Origin: Thiorhodococcus sp.
GTDB taxonomy: Bacteria; Pseudomonadota; Gammaproteobacteria; Chromatiales; Chromatiaceae
NCBI GenBank assembly: GCA_029257385.1
Contig: JARIBS010000135.1
Coordinates: 1-55,321 of the forward strand
DNA length: 55,321 nt
Direction: 5' to 3'
The position numbers and the translations under genes were made by a program. The notes beneath the pieces were generated by a model. That model saw nothing but the letters and a program-made list of their open reading frames with translations, was not told the DNA's origin and made no database searches. Positions 25,562 through 34,721 of the stretch are shown piece by piece. Positions within the stretch are counted from its first letter, which is position 1, and the number at the start of each line of letters is the position of its first letter.

Positions 25562-25903
25562 CTAACAAGCGGTTAAAGAGCAGGCCCAGCTCAAGCTGCG
25601 CCTCAACGTCACCCAAAAGACATTGCTCAACGGGTGGCTGTTCATGCTGTCCGGGGTCTGGAACTGGGCCATCGCTGGAGCGGCTGGGTCAGGCGCAGCG
25701 CGGGATCAATCGAAAACTGACTGCCCGGCTGCATGAGCGGATCAAACACCAACGCAAGGACTGGACTGGCAGGACTGTCGGTCAGGGCATGGGTGTGCCC
25801 GGCGTGCGGAACGCCTCATAATCGCGATCAGAACGCAGCGATCAACACACGCATGGCCGGGGTCGGAACGCCCCTCGAAGGAAACTTGCAGCATGTCGCA
25901 TGA
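25562..25903 (+). pseudogene. Decayed IS200/IS605-type TnpB gene joined to a broken attC
   Basis: A leading attC core CTAACAA (25562-25568) has no trailing half; it is followed by pieces of a TnpB protein. One frame gives AQLKLRLNVTQKTLLNGWLF and GVWNWAI, the TnpB N-terminus; another gives [18 protein letters not shown], near the RuvC region; the last gives [20 protein letters not shown] and ends EGNLQHVA, the C-terminal zinc finger and RuvC end. Frameshifts and internal deletion separate them, so it is inactive. The remnant ends at a TGA overlapping the cobZ start, so the insertion reached the cobZ leader. Confidence 0.8.
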
Positions 25904-27344
25904 TCCCGCCCAGAATCCTTCGGCTTTAGCCGTGGGAAGGTTTGATGATCTAAATCCCTCGACGCACCAACCGGACGTACTGGTGATCGGTGGCGGCACT
26001 GCGGCACTGTGCGCCGCCATCTCGGCGCGCACCGCCGGGGTCTCGGTGCTGCTGCTCGAGTGTGCGCCCAAGGGGCTGCGCGGTGGCAACACGCGCCACT
26101 CGCGCAACGTGCGAGTCATGCATGAGTCAACGACGCCGCTCTCCGCCGGTGTCTATCCGGAGCAGGAATTCTGCTCGGACCTCTCGCGCGCGAGCGGTGG
26201 CACGGCGGATGCCGCTCTGAGGCGCGTGCTGGTTCGCCGTTCTGCCGAGACGGCGGATTGGCTGACCAACATGGGCGCGCATCTACAGCCGGTTTCCAGC
26301 GGAGTGCTGCCGATGTCGCGCAAGACGCTCTTTCTGCTCGGCGGTGGCAAGGCGATGCTCAACGCGCTCTATGCCCGCGCCGAACGGCTCGGGGTGGAGA
26401 TTCGCTACGAGGCCGAGGCCCGCGATCCGCTGATCCGTCAGGGTCGATTGGAGCAGATCTCGGTTCGACAGGGCGCGGATATGCAGACCCTGCGTCCAGG
26501 CGCTACGGTGCTGTGCTGCGGCGGTGCTCAAGCCAACCGCGATTGGCTGCGCGCGCACTGGGGCGAGGCCGCCGACGGGTTCGTCAATCGCGGCACGCCC
26601 TTCGCGACCGGGGAGGTGCTGCAATCGCTGCTGCGTCAGGGTGTGCAATCCGTCGGCGATCCCAAGACCGCGTATCTGGTCGCGGTCGATGCCCGCTCGC
26701 CCGCCGATGACGGCGGCATCGTCACCCGCATCCGCTGCATGCCCGCCGGTATCGTGGTCGATGCACACGGTCAGCGCTTTCATGACGAAGGCGGCGATAG
26801 CGCCTCCACCCGCTACGCGCTCTGGGGCCAGCGTCTGGTCGGGCGACCTGGACAGATCGCCTATCTGATCCTCGACGCACGCGCCATGCGGACTGCGCCC
26901 CCCGCGCTCTATGCGCCAATCGTGGCCGCGAGCATCGCGGAGCTTGCGACCGAACTGGAGATCGCGCCAGCGTCCCTTGAAGTGACGCTGGCCCGCTACA
27001 ACGCAGCCGTTCAGCCGCCAATCGAGAATGATGATCCAGACGGCTGGCACACCCGCGATCTGGACCCGCCCAAATCGCGCCATGCGCGCCCGCTGACCGA
27101 GCCGCCATTCGCCGCCTATCCCATGCGCCCCGGCATCACCTTTACCTATCAAGGGCTTGGGGTCGATGAGCAGGCGCGCGTGCGACTGTGCGACGGCACC
27201 GCCATGGAGAACCTGTTCGCGGCAGGTATGATCATGGCGCCCAACATCATCCCCCGTGGCTATGTCTCGGGTCTGGCAATGAGCATCGGTGTCGCCTTCG
27301 GGCGCATCGCCGGAGAGGAGGCAGCCCGCTATGTCCAGCGATGA
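25893..27344 (+). CDS. cobZ: CobZ/TcuA-like FAD-dependent oxidoreductase
   Basis: This 483-residue flavoprotein has an N-terminal FAD-binding [20 protein letters not shown] loop, then the [12 protein letters not shown] motif typical of TcuA and of the flavin part of CobZ, and ends with an FAD-binding [20 protein letters not shown] segment. In Rhodobacter CobZ one fused protein makes precorrin-3B using flavin, Fe-S and haem; here the function is split over two genes. The location next to cobM and cobK favours the cobalamin role over tricarballylate oxidation. The ATG at 25893 has an AAGGAAAC ribosome-binding site supplied by the TnpB remnant; a native start further in is possible. Confidence 0.8.
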   Translation: MSHDPAQNPSALAVGRFDDLNPSTHQPDVLVIGGGTAALCAAISARTAGVSVLLLECAPKGLRGGNTRHSRNVRVMHESTTPLSAGVYPEQEFCSDLSRASGGTADAALRRVLVRRSAETADWLTNMGAHLQPVSSGVLPMSRKTLFLLGGGKAMLNALYARAERLGVEIRYEAEARDPLIRQGRLEQISVRQGADMQTLRPGATVLCCGGAQANRDWLRAHWGEAADGFVNRGTPFATGEVLQSLLRQGVQSVGDPKTAYLVAVDARSPADDGGIVTRIRCMPAGIVVDAHGQRFHDEGGDSASTRYALWGQRLVGRPGQIAYLILDARAMRTAPPALYAPIVAASIAELATELEIAPASLEVTLARYNAAVQPPIENDDPDGWHTRDLDPPKSRHARPLTEPPFAAYPMRPGITFTYQGLGVDEQARVRLCDGTAMENLFAAGMIMAPNIIPRGYVSGLAMSIGVAFGRIAGEEAARYVQR

Positions 27345-28428
27345 GAATCTGGCCGAGGCGCGTCGCGTGCTCGGCATCTGCAACGCTTGCGGTTACTGCA
27401 ACGGCTTCTGCGATGTCTTCGAGTCCGCCAAGCATCGCCCGGCGCTGCGCGAGGGCGATCTGGCGCACCTGTCCAATCTCTGTCATGCCTGCCGCAACTG
27501 TCTCTATGCCTGTCAGTACGCGCCGCCGCACGGTTTTGGCGTCAATGTCCCGCGCGCCCTGGCGAGCGCGCGTCATCAGAGCTATCTCGACCATGTCTGG
27601 CCCCGTGCGCTGTCGGGTTTGCTCGATCGCAGCGCACTGAGCGCGCTCCTGGTTGGTCTCGGCGCGGTTGTATTCCTGGTTATCTGGGCGCTGGTGGCGG
27701 TGCCGGGTGAGGTGCTGTTTGCCAGCCATGAAGGGGAGGGCGCTTTCTATCGCATTGTGCCCTGGGGTTGGATGGTGCTGATCGGTCTGCTGCCGCTTGG
27801 CTGGTCGCTGCTGGCGCTCGGGGTGGGGCTGCGTCGGTACTGGCGGCTCACCGCGCCTCAATCCGTTCGCGTGACGCCGCGCGTGCTTTGGGCGGCACTG
27901 CGCGACATCCTGGTGCTGCGCAATCTGCGCGGTGGCGGCCCTGGCTGCAACGACCTCGACGACCGTCTCTCGCAGCGGCGTCGCTGGCTGCACCAGACCA
28001 TGCTGCTTGGGGTCGCGCTCAGTTTCGCCGCGACGCTGGTCGCGACCGTCTATCACCATGTCCTTGAGTGGGAAGCGCCCTATCCGCTGCTCAGTGCGCC
28101 GGTGCTGCTCGGCACCGTCGGCGGTGTGGCGATGTCGATCGCGGCGCTCGGACTCATCTGGCTGAAGTGGCGGGGCGATCAGACGCCGACCACGGCACGT
28201 GCCCGTCAGGCCGGTTATGCCATCCTGGTCCTGTTGTTTTTGGTCGCCGTCACCGGGCTTGCACTGCTGATCTGGCGTGCAACCGCGGCGATGGGCTTGC
28301 TGCTGGTGGTTCATTTGGGCAGTGTTCTCGCACTTTTTCTGTTGCTGCCTTACAGCAAGCTCGTCCACGCGGGGTATCGCGCCATCGCGCTCCTGATCGA
28401 GGCGATCGAGCGCGAGGGGCGGCGATGA
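27331..28428 (+). CDS. TcuB/CobZ-like membrane Fe-S protein
   Basis: This 365-residue protein carries two ferredoxin-type clusters: C17-x2-C20-x2-C23-x3-C27 and C51-x2-C54-x2-C57-x3-C61, followed by about six transmembrane helices (from about residue 100) with several histidines that could ligate haem. This is the TcuB fold and corresponds to the C-terminal half of CobZ. It would pass electrons between the membrane pool and the flavoprotein encoded just upstream. The ATG at 27331 has GAGGAGG nearby and overlaps the end of the flavoprotein gene by 14 bases. It overlaps cobK by four bases. Confidence 0.85.
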   Translation: MSSDENLAEARRVLGICNACGYCNGFCDVFESAKHRPALREGDLAHLSNLCHACRNCLYACQYAPPHGFGVNVPRALASARHQSYLDHVWPRALSGLLDRSALSALLVGLGAVVFLVIWALVAVPGEVLFASHEGEGAFYRIVPWGWMVLIGLLPLGWSLLALGVGLRRYWRLTAPQSVRVTPRVLWAALRDILVLRNLRGGGPGCNDLDDRLSQRRRWLHQTMLLGVALSFAATLVATVYHHVLEWEAPYPLLSAPVLLGTVGGVAMSIAALGLIWLKWRGDQTPTTARARQAGYAILVLLFLVAVTGLALLIWRATAAMGLLLVVHLGSVLALFLLLPYSKLVHAGYRAIALLIEAIEREGRR

Positions 28429-29180
28429 ACGTCCTGATTCTCGGTGGCACCACGGAGGCGTATGCACTGGCCGACCGGCTCGCGAGCCGCGCCGGACTAC
28501 GCGTCGTCACCTCACTGGCTGGGCGCACCAGCGCCCCCCGGATGGCGGCGGGCGAGACGCGCATCGGCGGCTTTGGTGGTGTCGAGGGGCTTGCGGCTTA
28601 TCTGCGTGAGCAGGATATCCGTGCGGTGATCGACGCCACCCATCCATTCGCCGCAACCATGGGCTGGAACGCCCGCGATGGCTGCCGTGCCGCGTCGGTG
28701 CCCTTGCTGCGGTTTGAGCGCCCGGCCTGGACCGCCGAGCCAGGGGATTGCTGGGAGCCGGTTGAACACTGGGGCCAGGCCGTCGACGCCCTGGAGCATG
28801 GCGGGTCGCGACGGGTGTTGCTGGCGCTCGGGCGTCAGGAGCTGGCGCCCTTCGCTGGGCTGGATGCCATTTGGTTTCTCATCCGCGCGGTGACTTCGCC
28901 CGATCCGATGCCCGCCTTCCACTCGGCCCATCTGCTGCTCGCGCGCGGTCCCTTCAGCCTGGACGACGAGCGCGAACTGCTCGACACTCACAAAATCGAC
29001 ACCATCGTCTGTAAAAACAGCGGCGGCGAGGCCACGGCGGCCAAGCTGATCGCGGCGCGCGAGCTGGGTATTGGGGTGATCATGCGCCAGCGCCCCGCAC
29101 GGCCGGCGGTTGCGGCAGCGACAAGTCTGGATGCGGCACTGGCTTGGCTTGATGGACCTACCTGCACTTCCGCCTCCTGA
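28425..29180 (+). CDS. cobK: Precorrin-6A reductase CobK/CbiJ
   Basis: From the ATG at 28425 this is a 251-residue protein beginning MNVLILGGTTEAYALADRLA, the family N-terminus, with IDATHPFAATM and VCKNSGGEATAAKLIAARELG, all diagnostic for CobK/CbiJ. It reduces precorrin-6A with NADPH. The start overlaps the TcuB-like stop as ATGA. The cobZ pair and cobK form one operon, divergent from cobM-cbiB before the array was inserted. An out-of-frame upstream extension is a shadow of the TcuB-like gene. Confidence 0.93.
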   Translation: MNVLILGGTTEAYALADRLASRAGLRVVTSLAGRTSAPRMAAGETRIGGFGGVEGLAAYLREQDIRAVIDATHPFAATMGWNARDGCRAASVPLLRFERPAWTAEPGDCWEPVEHWGQAVDALEHGGSRRVLLALGRQELAPFAGLDAIWFLIRAVTSPDPMPAFHSAHLLLARGPFSLDDERELLDTHKIDTIVCKNSGGEATAAKLIAARELGIGVIMRQRPARPAVAAATSLDAALAWLDGPTCTSAS

Positions 29181-29323
29181 TCGCCGACATCAAAGCCACG
29201 ATACCGAGTGTTGAGACCCTGCATGAGCCGCAGTCTTTCCCGTTCTCGGAAAAAGCGGTCAAGCAACCGGACATAAAGCGTTTTATCGTTTTCTTTTCTA
29301 CCCTTTAAAGTCATGATATAAAA

Positions 29324-29647
29324 ATGATTATGACTAAAATTAACACAGAAAAAGAAGCGGACATTAAAGCGGCGGATCGGGGCGAGTCTATCAGCTTGAT
29401 GAAGCCGCTGATTTTTTCTGAGAAAGCGGGGGCCGTGCTCGAAGCACTGCTTTATCGCGGAATTTGGCCGCGCGGCGATGTGCCGGGGATCGTTGGCACG
29501 GGCGAGCGACAGGCCCGGCGGATCGTCTCCGCGCTGATCGAGAATGGCGTTGTCGCGTCCCAGAGCAGTCGGGCGCCGCTTCTGTTGGCCTTCCCCGCAC
29601 GGCTTGCGAGCCGTTGGATGCCGGGTTTGTTTCCGGAAAGGGTCTGA
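29324..29647 (+). pseudogene. C-terminal fragment of a Fic-family protein
   Basis: The frame encodes about 107 residues. From about residue 33 on (SEKAGAVLEALLYRG, then GTGERQARRIVSALIENGV and APLLLAFPARLASRWMPGLF) it matches the C-terminal winged-helix domain of Fic-family AMP-transferase-like proteins. The catalytic Fic HxFx(D/E)GN motif is absent, and the first 30 codons are AT-rich and unlike the family. It is most likely a truncated remnant, though a stand-alone DNA-binding protein is not excluded. Confidence 0.65.
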
Positions 29648-29849
29648 GTTGTCCAGTCTCTGCCGGGTCGCGCCCGAGATCCAACACTTAGTTTTGATAG
29701 GAAACCCGACCATTGCTCGATTCGGGCAAATACGACCGCGTCGCGATCAAGGCATGATTGCTGGTGGATTGAGTCGGTGTAGCAACCTGCAAACATCTGG
29801 CGCTCGGCCTACAAACATCCGCTTAGGCTCAGATTATCTGCCAATGTGT

Positions 29850-29886
29850 CCGGTTCTCCGGTTCTCCGGTTCTCCGGTTCTCCGGT
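29850..29886 (+). repeat. Octamer tandem repeat
   Basis: The unit CCGGTTCT is repeated four times without interruption (29850-29881) and then ends with CCGGT. A short simple-sequence repeat of this kind can arise by slippage and vary between strains. There is no gene within reach whose frame it would switch, so no regulatory role is claimed. Confidence 0.85.
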
Positions 29887-29963
29887 GCTGGCGCTGAGGC
29901 TTCATCACACAGCGGCCAGCAGCTGCGCATGCAGTTCCTGGGTGCGCCCAAATGCCAGCTGAC

Positions 29964-30026
29964 TCAAGGCACCGTCTCGGCGGCGCGCACGTCTTCGTCT
30001 CGGGTCAACCAGCGTAGGGTCGGCAT
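29964..30026 (-). pseudogene. Possible N-terminal scrap of a DNA methyltransferase
   Basis: The minus-strand frame gives MPTLRWLTRDEDVRAAETVP and then a stop. This short peptide resembles the start of adenine-specific methyltransferases of the type III Mod group, which often begin MPTLxWL and continue RVPYRLLEE. Just beyond, another frame reads GALSQLAFGRTQELHAQLLA, which also looks protein-like. The pieces suggest a deleted gene. Identification rests on very few residues and is tentative. Confidence 0.3.
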
Positions 30027-30322
30027 TTGCGCGTTTCTTCCATTCTTGGGCGCGAACTTCGCGCACACAGCCCAATCATTTTACGCTGCGCGCCAAGCTC
30101 TATGGCGAAGTTCTTTAGTGAATTCAGACCGCTGAAGACGGCTGCTTAACATTAGTTAAGATTTTCTTTGTTTTTAAAAACAAAATGTTATAAAAAATCG
30201 CGGGCACTCCACACAAAAACATATCGACAGCAGTCGATACTAAGGATTCTATTTATCGATTGGTCGTGAGTCGCGCACCCATCTATCGTTTTGCTCAATT
30301 AAGGCCGCACCCATCGAAAGGA

Positions 30323-30377
30323 GTCAACTACTCCGCTCTGAAGGGCGGAGCGTATAAGAACACTTTCCGGAGTTGAC
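30323..30377. other. 55-base stem-loop upstream of cbbL
   Basis: GTCAACT (30323-30329) pairs with AGTTGAC (30371-30377), and an inner hairpin CTCCGC-TCTGAAGG-GCGGAG occupies 30331-30350. A related hairpin, CCTCGC-TCTGAACG-GCGAGG, lies at about 30471-30490, just ahead of cbbL. Without a U tract neither looks like an intrinsic terminator. They could be a leader-RNA structure for the cbb operon or the end of a lost IS200/IS605 element, whose ends often carry hairpins of this sort. Confidence 0.45.
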
Positions 30378-30504
30378 TAGGTCCTTACGGGCAGAGCCTC
30401 ATGACCGGCAGGTGGAAAGCCTGCACTTATAATCTGATGGCTGCACTGTCGCAGCCGCTATCTTTGCCTCGCTCTGAACGGCGAGGTTTCTCGCGGAGGA
30501 GCCG

Positions 30505-31920
30505 ATGAGCATCAAGACCTACGACGCGGGCGTCAAAGACTACGCGCTCAACTACTGGACCCCGGATTACGTCCCCCTGGACTCGGATATCCTGGCCTGT
30601 TTCAAGGTGACGCCGCAAGCAGATGTGCCACGCGAGGAGGCCGCAGCCGCCGTGGCGGCTGAATCCTCGACCGGCACCTGGACGACCGTCTGGACCGACC
30701 TGCTCACCGATCTCGACTACTACAAAGGCCGCGCCTATCGCATCGAGGACGTCCCGGGCGACCGCGAGAGCTTCTACGCCTTCATTGCCTATCCCATCGA
30801 TCTGTTCGAGGAAGGCTCGATCGTGAACGTGCTGACCTCGCTGGTCGGCAACGTGTTTGGGTTCAAGGCGCTACGCCATCTGCGACTGGAAGACATCCGC
30901 TTCCCGCTGCATTACGTCAAGACCTGCGGCGGTCCGCCTAATGGCATCCAGGTCGAGCGCGACCGCATGGACAAGTACGGTCGCCCCTTTCTGGGCGCCA
31001 CCGTCAAGCCCAAGCTCGGTCTCTCGGCCAAGAATTATGGCCGCGCCGTCTACGAGATGCTGCGCGGCGGTCTGGATTTCACCAAGGACGATGAGAACGT
31101 CAACTCCCAGCCCTTTATGCGCTGGCAGAACCGTTTTGAGTTCGTGATGGAGGCGGTGCGCAAGTCCCAAGAGGAGACCGGCGAGCGCAAGGGCCACTAT
31201 CTGAACGTGACCGCAGCGACCTGCGAGGAAATGTTCAAGCGCGCTGAGTTTGCCAAAGAGCTTGGCTCGCCCATCATCATGCATGATTTCCTCACCGGCG
31301 GCTTCACGGCCAATACCAGCCTGGCCAACTGGTGCCGCGACAACGGCATGCTGCTGCATATCCACCGTGCCATGCACGGCGTTATCGATCGTCACCCCAA
31401 ACACGGTATCCATTTTCGCGTGCTGGCCAAGTGTCTGCGTCTCTCGGGCGGCGACCATCTGCACACCGGCACCGTGGTCGGCAAGCTGGAAGGCGACCGC
31501 CAGTCGACGCTCGGCTTCGTGGATCTGCTGCGCGAATCCTTCATCCCTGAGGACCGCTCGCGCGGGCTGTTTTTCGACCAGGACTGGGGCGGCATGCCCG
31601 GTGTGATGGCGGTGGCCTCCGGTGGTATTCACGTCTGGCACATCCCGGCGCTGGTGGCCATTTTCGGCGACGACTCAGTGCTCCAGTTCGGCGGCGGCAC
31701 CCAAGGGCATCCCTGGGGCAACGCGGCGGGCGCAGCGGCCAACCGGGTCGCAACCGAGGCCTGCGTCAAGGCGCGCAACGAGGGTGTCGAGATCGAGAAG
31801 AACGCCCGCGAGATTCTTGCCGATGCGGCGCGCCACAGCCCCGAGCTGGGTATCGCCATGGAGACCTGGAAAGAGATCAAGTTCGAATTCGACGTGGTCG
31901 ACAAGCTCGACGTGGTCTGA
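30505..31920 (+). CDS. cbbL: RuBisCO large subunit, form IA carboxysomal
   Basis: This 471-residue protein is the catalytic subunit that fixes CO2 onto ribulose-1,5-bisphosphate. It carries the [16 protein letters not shown] active-site motif, whose Lys is carbamylated, the loop-6 region [10 protein letters not shown], and the [12 protein letters not shown] and [15 protein letters not shown] phosphate loops. The start [17 protein letters not shown] and the gene order with cso genes place it in form IAc, the carboxysomal type. A strong GGAGGAG ribosome-binding site precedes the ATG. It heads the operon and is followed after 64 bases by cbbS. Confidence 0.98.
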   Translation: MSIKTYDAGVKDYALNYWTPDYVPLDSDILACFKVTPQADVPREEAAAAVAAESSTGTWTTVWTDLLTDLDYYKGRAYRIEDVPGDRESFYAFIAYPIDLFEEGSIVNVLTSLVGNVFGFKALRHLRLEDIRFPLHYVKTCGGPPNGIQVERDRMDKYGRPFLGATVKPKLGLSAKNYGRAVYEMLRGGLDFTKDDENVNSQPFMRWQNRFEFVMEAVRKSQEETGERKGHYLNVTAATCEEMFKRAEFAKELGSPIIMHDFLTGGFTANTSLANWCRDNGMLLHIHRAMHGVIDRHPKHGIHFRVLAKCLRLSGGDHLHTGTVVGKLEGDRQSTLGFVDLLRESFIPEDRSRGLFFDQDWGGMPGVMAVASGGIHVWHIPALVAIFGDDSVLQFGGGTQGHPWGNAAGAAANRVATEACVKARNEGVEIEKNAREILADAARHSPELGIAMETWKEIKFEFDVVDKLDVV

Positions 31921-31984
31921 CTCCTGACACGCCGCCGCGCGATGCGATCCGACCCTGAACGACGACCGATGCGAGAGAGAGCCA

Positions 31985-32326
31985 ATGAGCACTGCAAGCA
32001 ACATGCACGATCATGCCACCACGACCCGTTACGAAACCTTCTCCTACCTGCCTCCGCTCAGCCGCGACGAGATCATGGAGCAGATCATCTACATCCTCGA
32101 CAATGGCTGGAACGCCTCGCTTGAGCACGAGCATCCAAGCAAGGCGTTCGAGTACTACTGGCCGATGTGGAAGCTGCCCTTCTTCGGCGAGCAGGATCCC
32201 AACGTCATCCTGGCCGAGATCGAGGCGTGCAGGCGCAACTATCCAGACCATCACGTCCGTCTGGTCGGCTATGACAACTACGCTCAGAGTAAGGGGCACT
32301 CCTTCCTGGTGTACCGGGCGGCCTAG
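31985..32326 (+). CDS. cbbS: RuBisCO small subunit, form IA
   Basis: This 113-residue protein matches form IA small subunits: [16 protein letters not shown] near the N-terminus, the [11 protein letters not shown] loop, [13 protein letters not shown], and [20 protein letters not shown] at the end. Eight copies cap the L8S8 holoenzyme and, together with CbbL, form the CsoS2-binding surface. A GAGAGAG ribosome-binding site lies six bases before the ATG. Confidence 0.98.
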   Translation: MSTASNMHDHATTTRYETFSYLPPLSRDEIMEQIIYILDNGWNASLEHEHPSKAFEYYWPMWKLPFFGEQDPNVILAEIEACRRNYPDHHVRLVGYDNYAQSKGHSFLVYRAA

Positions 32327-32429
32327 TACGGTGCGTGATGGGAAATCCTGGAGACGGGCACGGCGCCGTTGAAGCCCGAGCGCCGTCCCCAGGTAACGAT
32401 AGCGATTCAGCAGCGAACGAGAGGCAGAC

Positions 32430-34706
32430 ATGGACAAGGCTGGAAGCGAACGACGGTTGACGGGACGCGCCGCGTCCATCGCCAAGCGCCGCGCCTTGGC
32501 CGCCGGCGGCAAGGCGACTCACACAAGCGCGGAAATCGACCCGCCGGCGCGAAGGCCCGAGCCGACCCCTGCGCCAACGCGACCCGAGGCGCCCATTGAC
32601 GCCTTCGCACCAACCTACGCACCGTCCAGGCGGGAGCCTCGCCGGGCACGTCAGCCAGAGGTTTCGCAAGGGCGTGCACAGTCGATCCAGCGGCGCGAAC
32701 GGCTCACGCGCGGCGGCAACCCGTCCTCTCAGGCGCCCGCGCGGCGCGAACTCGATGCACGCACCCAGGGGCTGAGCGGGCGTGAGGCGGCGATCGCCCG
32801 GCGACGCGCCATCGCGGGGGTCGCGGATGCCGAACCTCAGGTCCGCTCTGGCTCGTCCGAGCACAGCGCACCCCCGCCGAGCGAATCTCGCAGCCGCGCG
32901 GGTTCGCGGAAATTTACCCCGAGGTCCGTGACCGACGAGCGCCGTGCTCGCGCGTCCCGTCCGCGCAATCCCAACGATAAAAAAGTGGCGCCCACGCGCG
33001 GGCGTCTGCTCTCCATGGCCCGCCGCGCGGCCATGGCCGATCGCGGCAAGTCCGGCGTCGATGCGCTGAGTGGACACTCGCGCAATGCCGCGACGACTTC
33101 ACTCATGCGCAACGCCGGGGTCAGTTCGCGTGAGATCGCCAAGCGCGTTCGCGAGGAGCGCTGCGCGCACGGCAAATGTGGCGACCTCGGCCCACGTCCG
33201 AGCGGTCGGACCCGCAGCAATGCCCGCGCCGGCGCCCCGCCCAAGGTGGAGGTCAGCGAGACCGCTTCGGGACAGACCCTGACCGGGACCAGGGTGGGTC
33301 GCAGTGCGCGCACCACGGGCGACGAATCGGGCGCTTGCCGCGCCGTCACGGGCACCGAATATATGGGCGCCGAGCTGTTTCAGGAGTTCTGCGGAATCGA
33401 TCCGAGTCCAGCCCCCGGCCGCCAGAGCGCAATGACGCTCACCGAGCACGGCCAGCCCCTCACCGGCGTCCAGGTCGGGCGCAGTGACAAGGTGACCGGA
33501 GACGAGACCGGCGCTGGACGCCAGCTCACCGGTACACCTTACACGGCACCCGGCCCAGAAGGCGCACCGCCCAAGGTGCGCGCATCCCAGACCTTCAGCG
33601 GAGGCACCCTGACCGGGTCCATGGTCGGACGCAGCGAGCGCATGACCGGCGATGAGCCGGGCACCTGCCAGCGCGTCACGGGCGATGAATATCTCAGCTT
33701 CGAGCACTTCACGGGCCACTGCAAGAGCGAACCCGAGCCGTTCGGCAACAAGAAAGTCGGCTTCGATGCGACCTGGCGAGGTCAGTCGGTCACCGGCAGC
33801 CAGGTCGGGCGCTCGCACCGCGTGACCGGCGACGAGCCGGGTTCCTGCGAGATCATCACCGGTACGGCCTATCTCGGGACCGGACCCTTCGGGCAGCACT
33901 GTGGCCCAGCGGCGACTCAGGCCGCCGCCGCCCGAGTACAGGCGATCCGTGGTACACCCGGCGCGGGACTGACCGGGCGTCAGCCGGGAATCAATGGCGC
34001 CATGACGGGCGGGGCCAAAGGCGTCTGTCAGTCGGTCACGGGCACGCCCTATCTCGGAGGAGATCAATTCTTCGCCGCTTGCGGTCAGGGCGCCGAGGCG
34101 ACGCCCGGCAGCGCCGATTTCCCACAGCCACTCGCGGGCGGCAACTGGGACGCCTTCAGCGTCGGCACACCAGCACGCACCGCTCAAGCCGCTGATCGGA
34201 GTAACCAGAGTGGCCGTGGTGTCACCGGCACCCGCTACGACGAGGCAAAGAGCCGCATCACCGGTCCCTTCAACATGGCCAGCGGCGTGGTGACCGGCAC
34301 CCAGGACTTCCGGCTGCAACGCCCCGGCAGCGCTGGCCAGCGCGGCGGCGCAAACCCCGCGCCCATGGCGATGTCCATGGCCCTCGCTACGCCGGCGACC
34401 GAGGCCGAGACTCCGGCGGAGACCGACACCGAACCGCACTCGCGCATCACCGGCGAGGGGCTCGACGGTGGCACGCGTATCACCGGTAACGACTGGGGAC
34501 GCAACGAGCGGGTGACGGGGACCGAGGGCACCTCGGCGCTGAGCCGCAACCCAACCCGTCGCGGGACGCCCGCCAAGCCCTTCGCCGGTGCGCGGGCCTA
34601 TCGTGATGCACAGGAGCGCCAAGCGCCGGAGCAGCACATCACCGGCGGCGGTGGCAACACCGAGCGCGGCGCGCTGGTGACGCTCTCGGGCGGGGCGCGC
34701 GGCTGA
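32430..34706 (+). CDS. csoS2: Carboxysome scaffold protein CsoS2
   Basis: This 758-residue basic, mostly disordered protein links RuBisCO to the shell. Four N-terminal repeats with the (G)RxxSIxRRRAL pattern lie near residues 12-28, 81-97, 117-131 and 191-207; such repeats bind RuBisCO. The middle region (about 280-550) has about five repeats of the form LTGxxVGRSxxxTGDExGxCxxVTGTxY, with paired cysteines, that contact the shell. The C-terminal region (about 590-758) keeps several ITG motifs. No obvious slippery heptamer for the -1 frameshift that makes a short form in Halothiobacillus was found by eye. Confidence 0.97.
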   Translation: MDKAGSERRLTGRAASIAKRRALAAGGKATHTSAEIDPPARRPEPTPAPTRPEAPIDAFAPTYAPSRREPRRARQPEVSQGRAQSIQRRERLTRGGNPSSQAPARRELDARTQGLSGREAAIARRRAIAGVADAEPQVRSGSSEHSAPPPSESRSRAGSRKFTPRSVTDERRARASRPRNPNDKKVAPTRGRLLSMARRAAMADRGKSGVDALSGHSRNAATTSLMRNAGVSSREIAKRVREERCAHGKCGDLGPRPSGRTRSNARAGAPPKVEVSETASGQTLTGTRVGRSARTTGDESGACRAVTGTEYMGAELFQEFCGIDPSPAPGRQSAMTLTEHGQPLTGVQVGRSDKVTGDETGAGRQLTGTPYTAPGPEGAPPKVRASQTFSGGTLTGSMVGRSERMTGDEPGTCQRVTGDEYLSFEHFTGHCKSEPEPFGNKKVGFDATWRGQSVTGSQVGRSHRVTGDEPGSCEIITGTAYLGTGPFGQHCGPAATQAAAARVQAIRGTPGAGLTGRQPGINGAMTGGAKGVCQSVTGTPYLGGDQFFAACGQGAEATPGSADFPQPLAGGNWDAFSVGTPARTAQAADRSNQSGRGVTGTRYDEAKSRITGPFNMASGVVTGTQDFRLQRPGSAGQRGGANPAPMAMSMALATPATEAETPAETDTEPHSRITGEGLDGGTRITGNDWGRNERVTGTEGTSALSRNPTRRGTPAKPFAGARAYRDAQERQAPEQHITGGGGNTERGALVTLSGGARG

Positions 34707-34721
34707 ACACGGAACGATGAC

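Larger units (their letters stand above)
19902..25568 (+). mobile_element. Integron gene-cassette array without an integrase (CALIN-like)
   Basis: About 5.7 kb of AT-rich DNA holds short genes all on one strand, separated by sites that fit attC: a leading CTAAC-type core, an imperfect palindromic stem and a trailing GTTRRRY-type core. Clear sites are at 20899-20951, 21551-21654, 23159-23261, 23589-23691 and 25026-25085. Three of these share a long common stem sequence. No tyrosine recombinase gene is in the window, so this is a cluster of attC sites lacking an integrase. It lies between the divergent cobM and cobZ genes. The gene content (CBASS, toxin-antitoxins, small membrane proteins) is typical of sedentary cassette arrays. 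Confidence 0.85.
29648..30504. other. Gene-poor region upstream of cbbL with scraps and hairpins
   Basis: No intact gene is seen. It contains an octamer repeat (29850-29886), a possible methyltransferase N-terminal scrap on the minus strand (29964-30026), an AT-rich stretch (about 30150-30260) that may hold the cbb operon promoter, a 55-base stem-loop (30323-30377) and two further hairpins before cbbL. CbbR binding sites are expected here but I cannot point to one. Confidence 0.5.

Noticed and set aside
26283-28467. Minus-strand frames of about 366 and 406 codons
   Set aside because: They are antisense to the cobZ-type genes and lack domains; the plus-strand genes carry clear FAD and Fe-S motifs.
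28988-29314. Minus-strand ORF starting at 29314
   Set aside because: The first 45 codons, outside cobK, look somewhat protein-like (RLLDRFFRERERLRLMQGL), but there is no ribosome-binding site and the rest overlaps cobK antisense. Left unresolved.
29850-29886. Octamer repeat as a possible CRISPR
   Set aside because: Units are contiguous, only eight bases long and without spacers.
32430-34706. Programmed -1 frameshift in csoS2
   Set aside because: Known from Halothiobacillus, but no clear slippery heptamer with a downstream structure was seen here.
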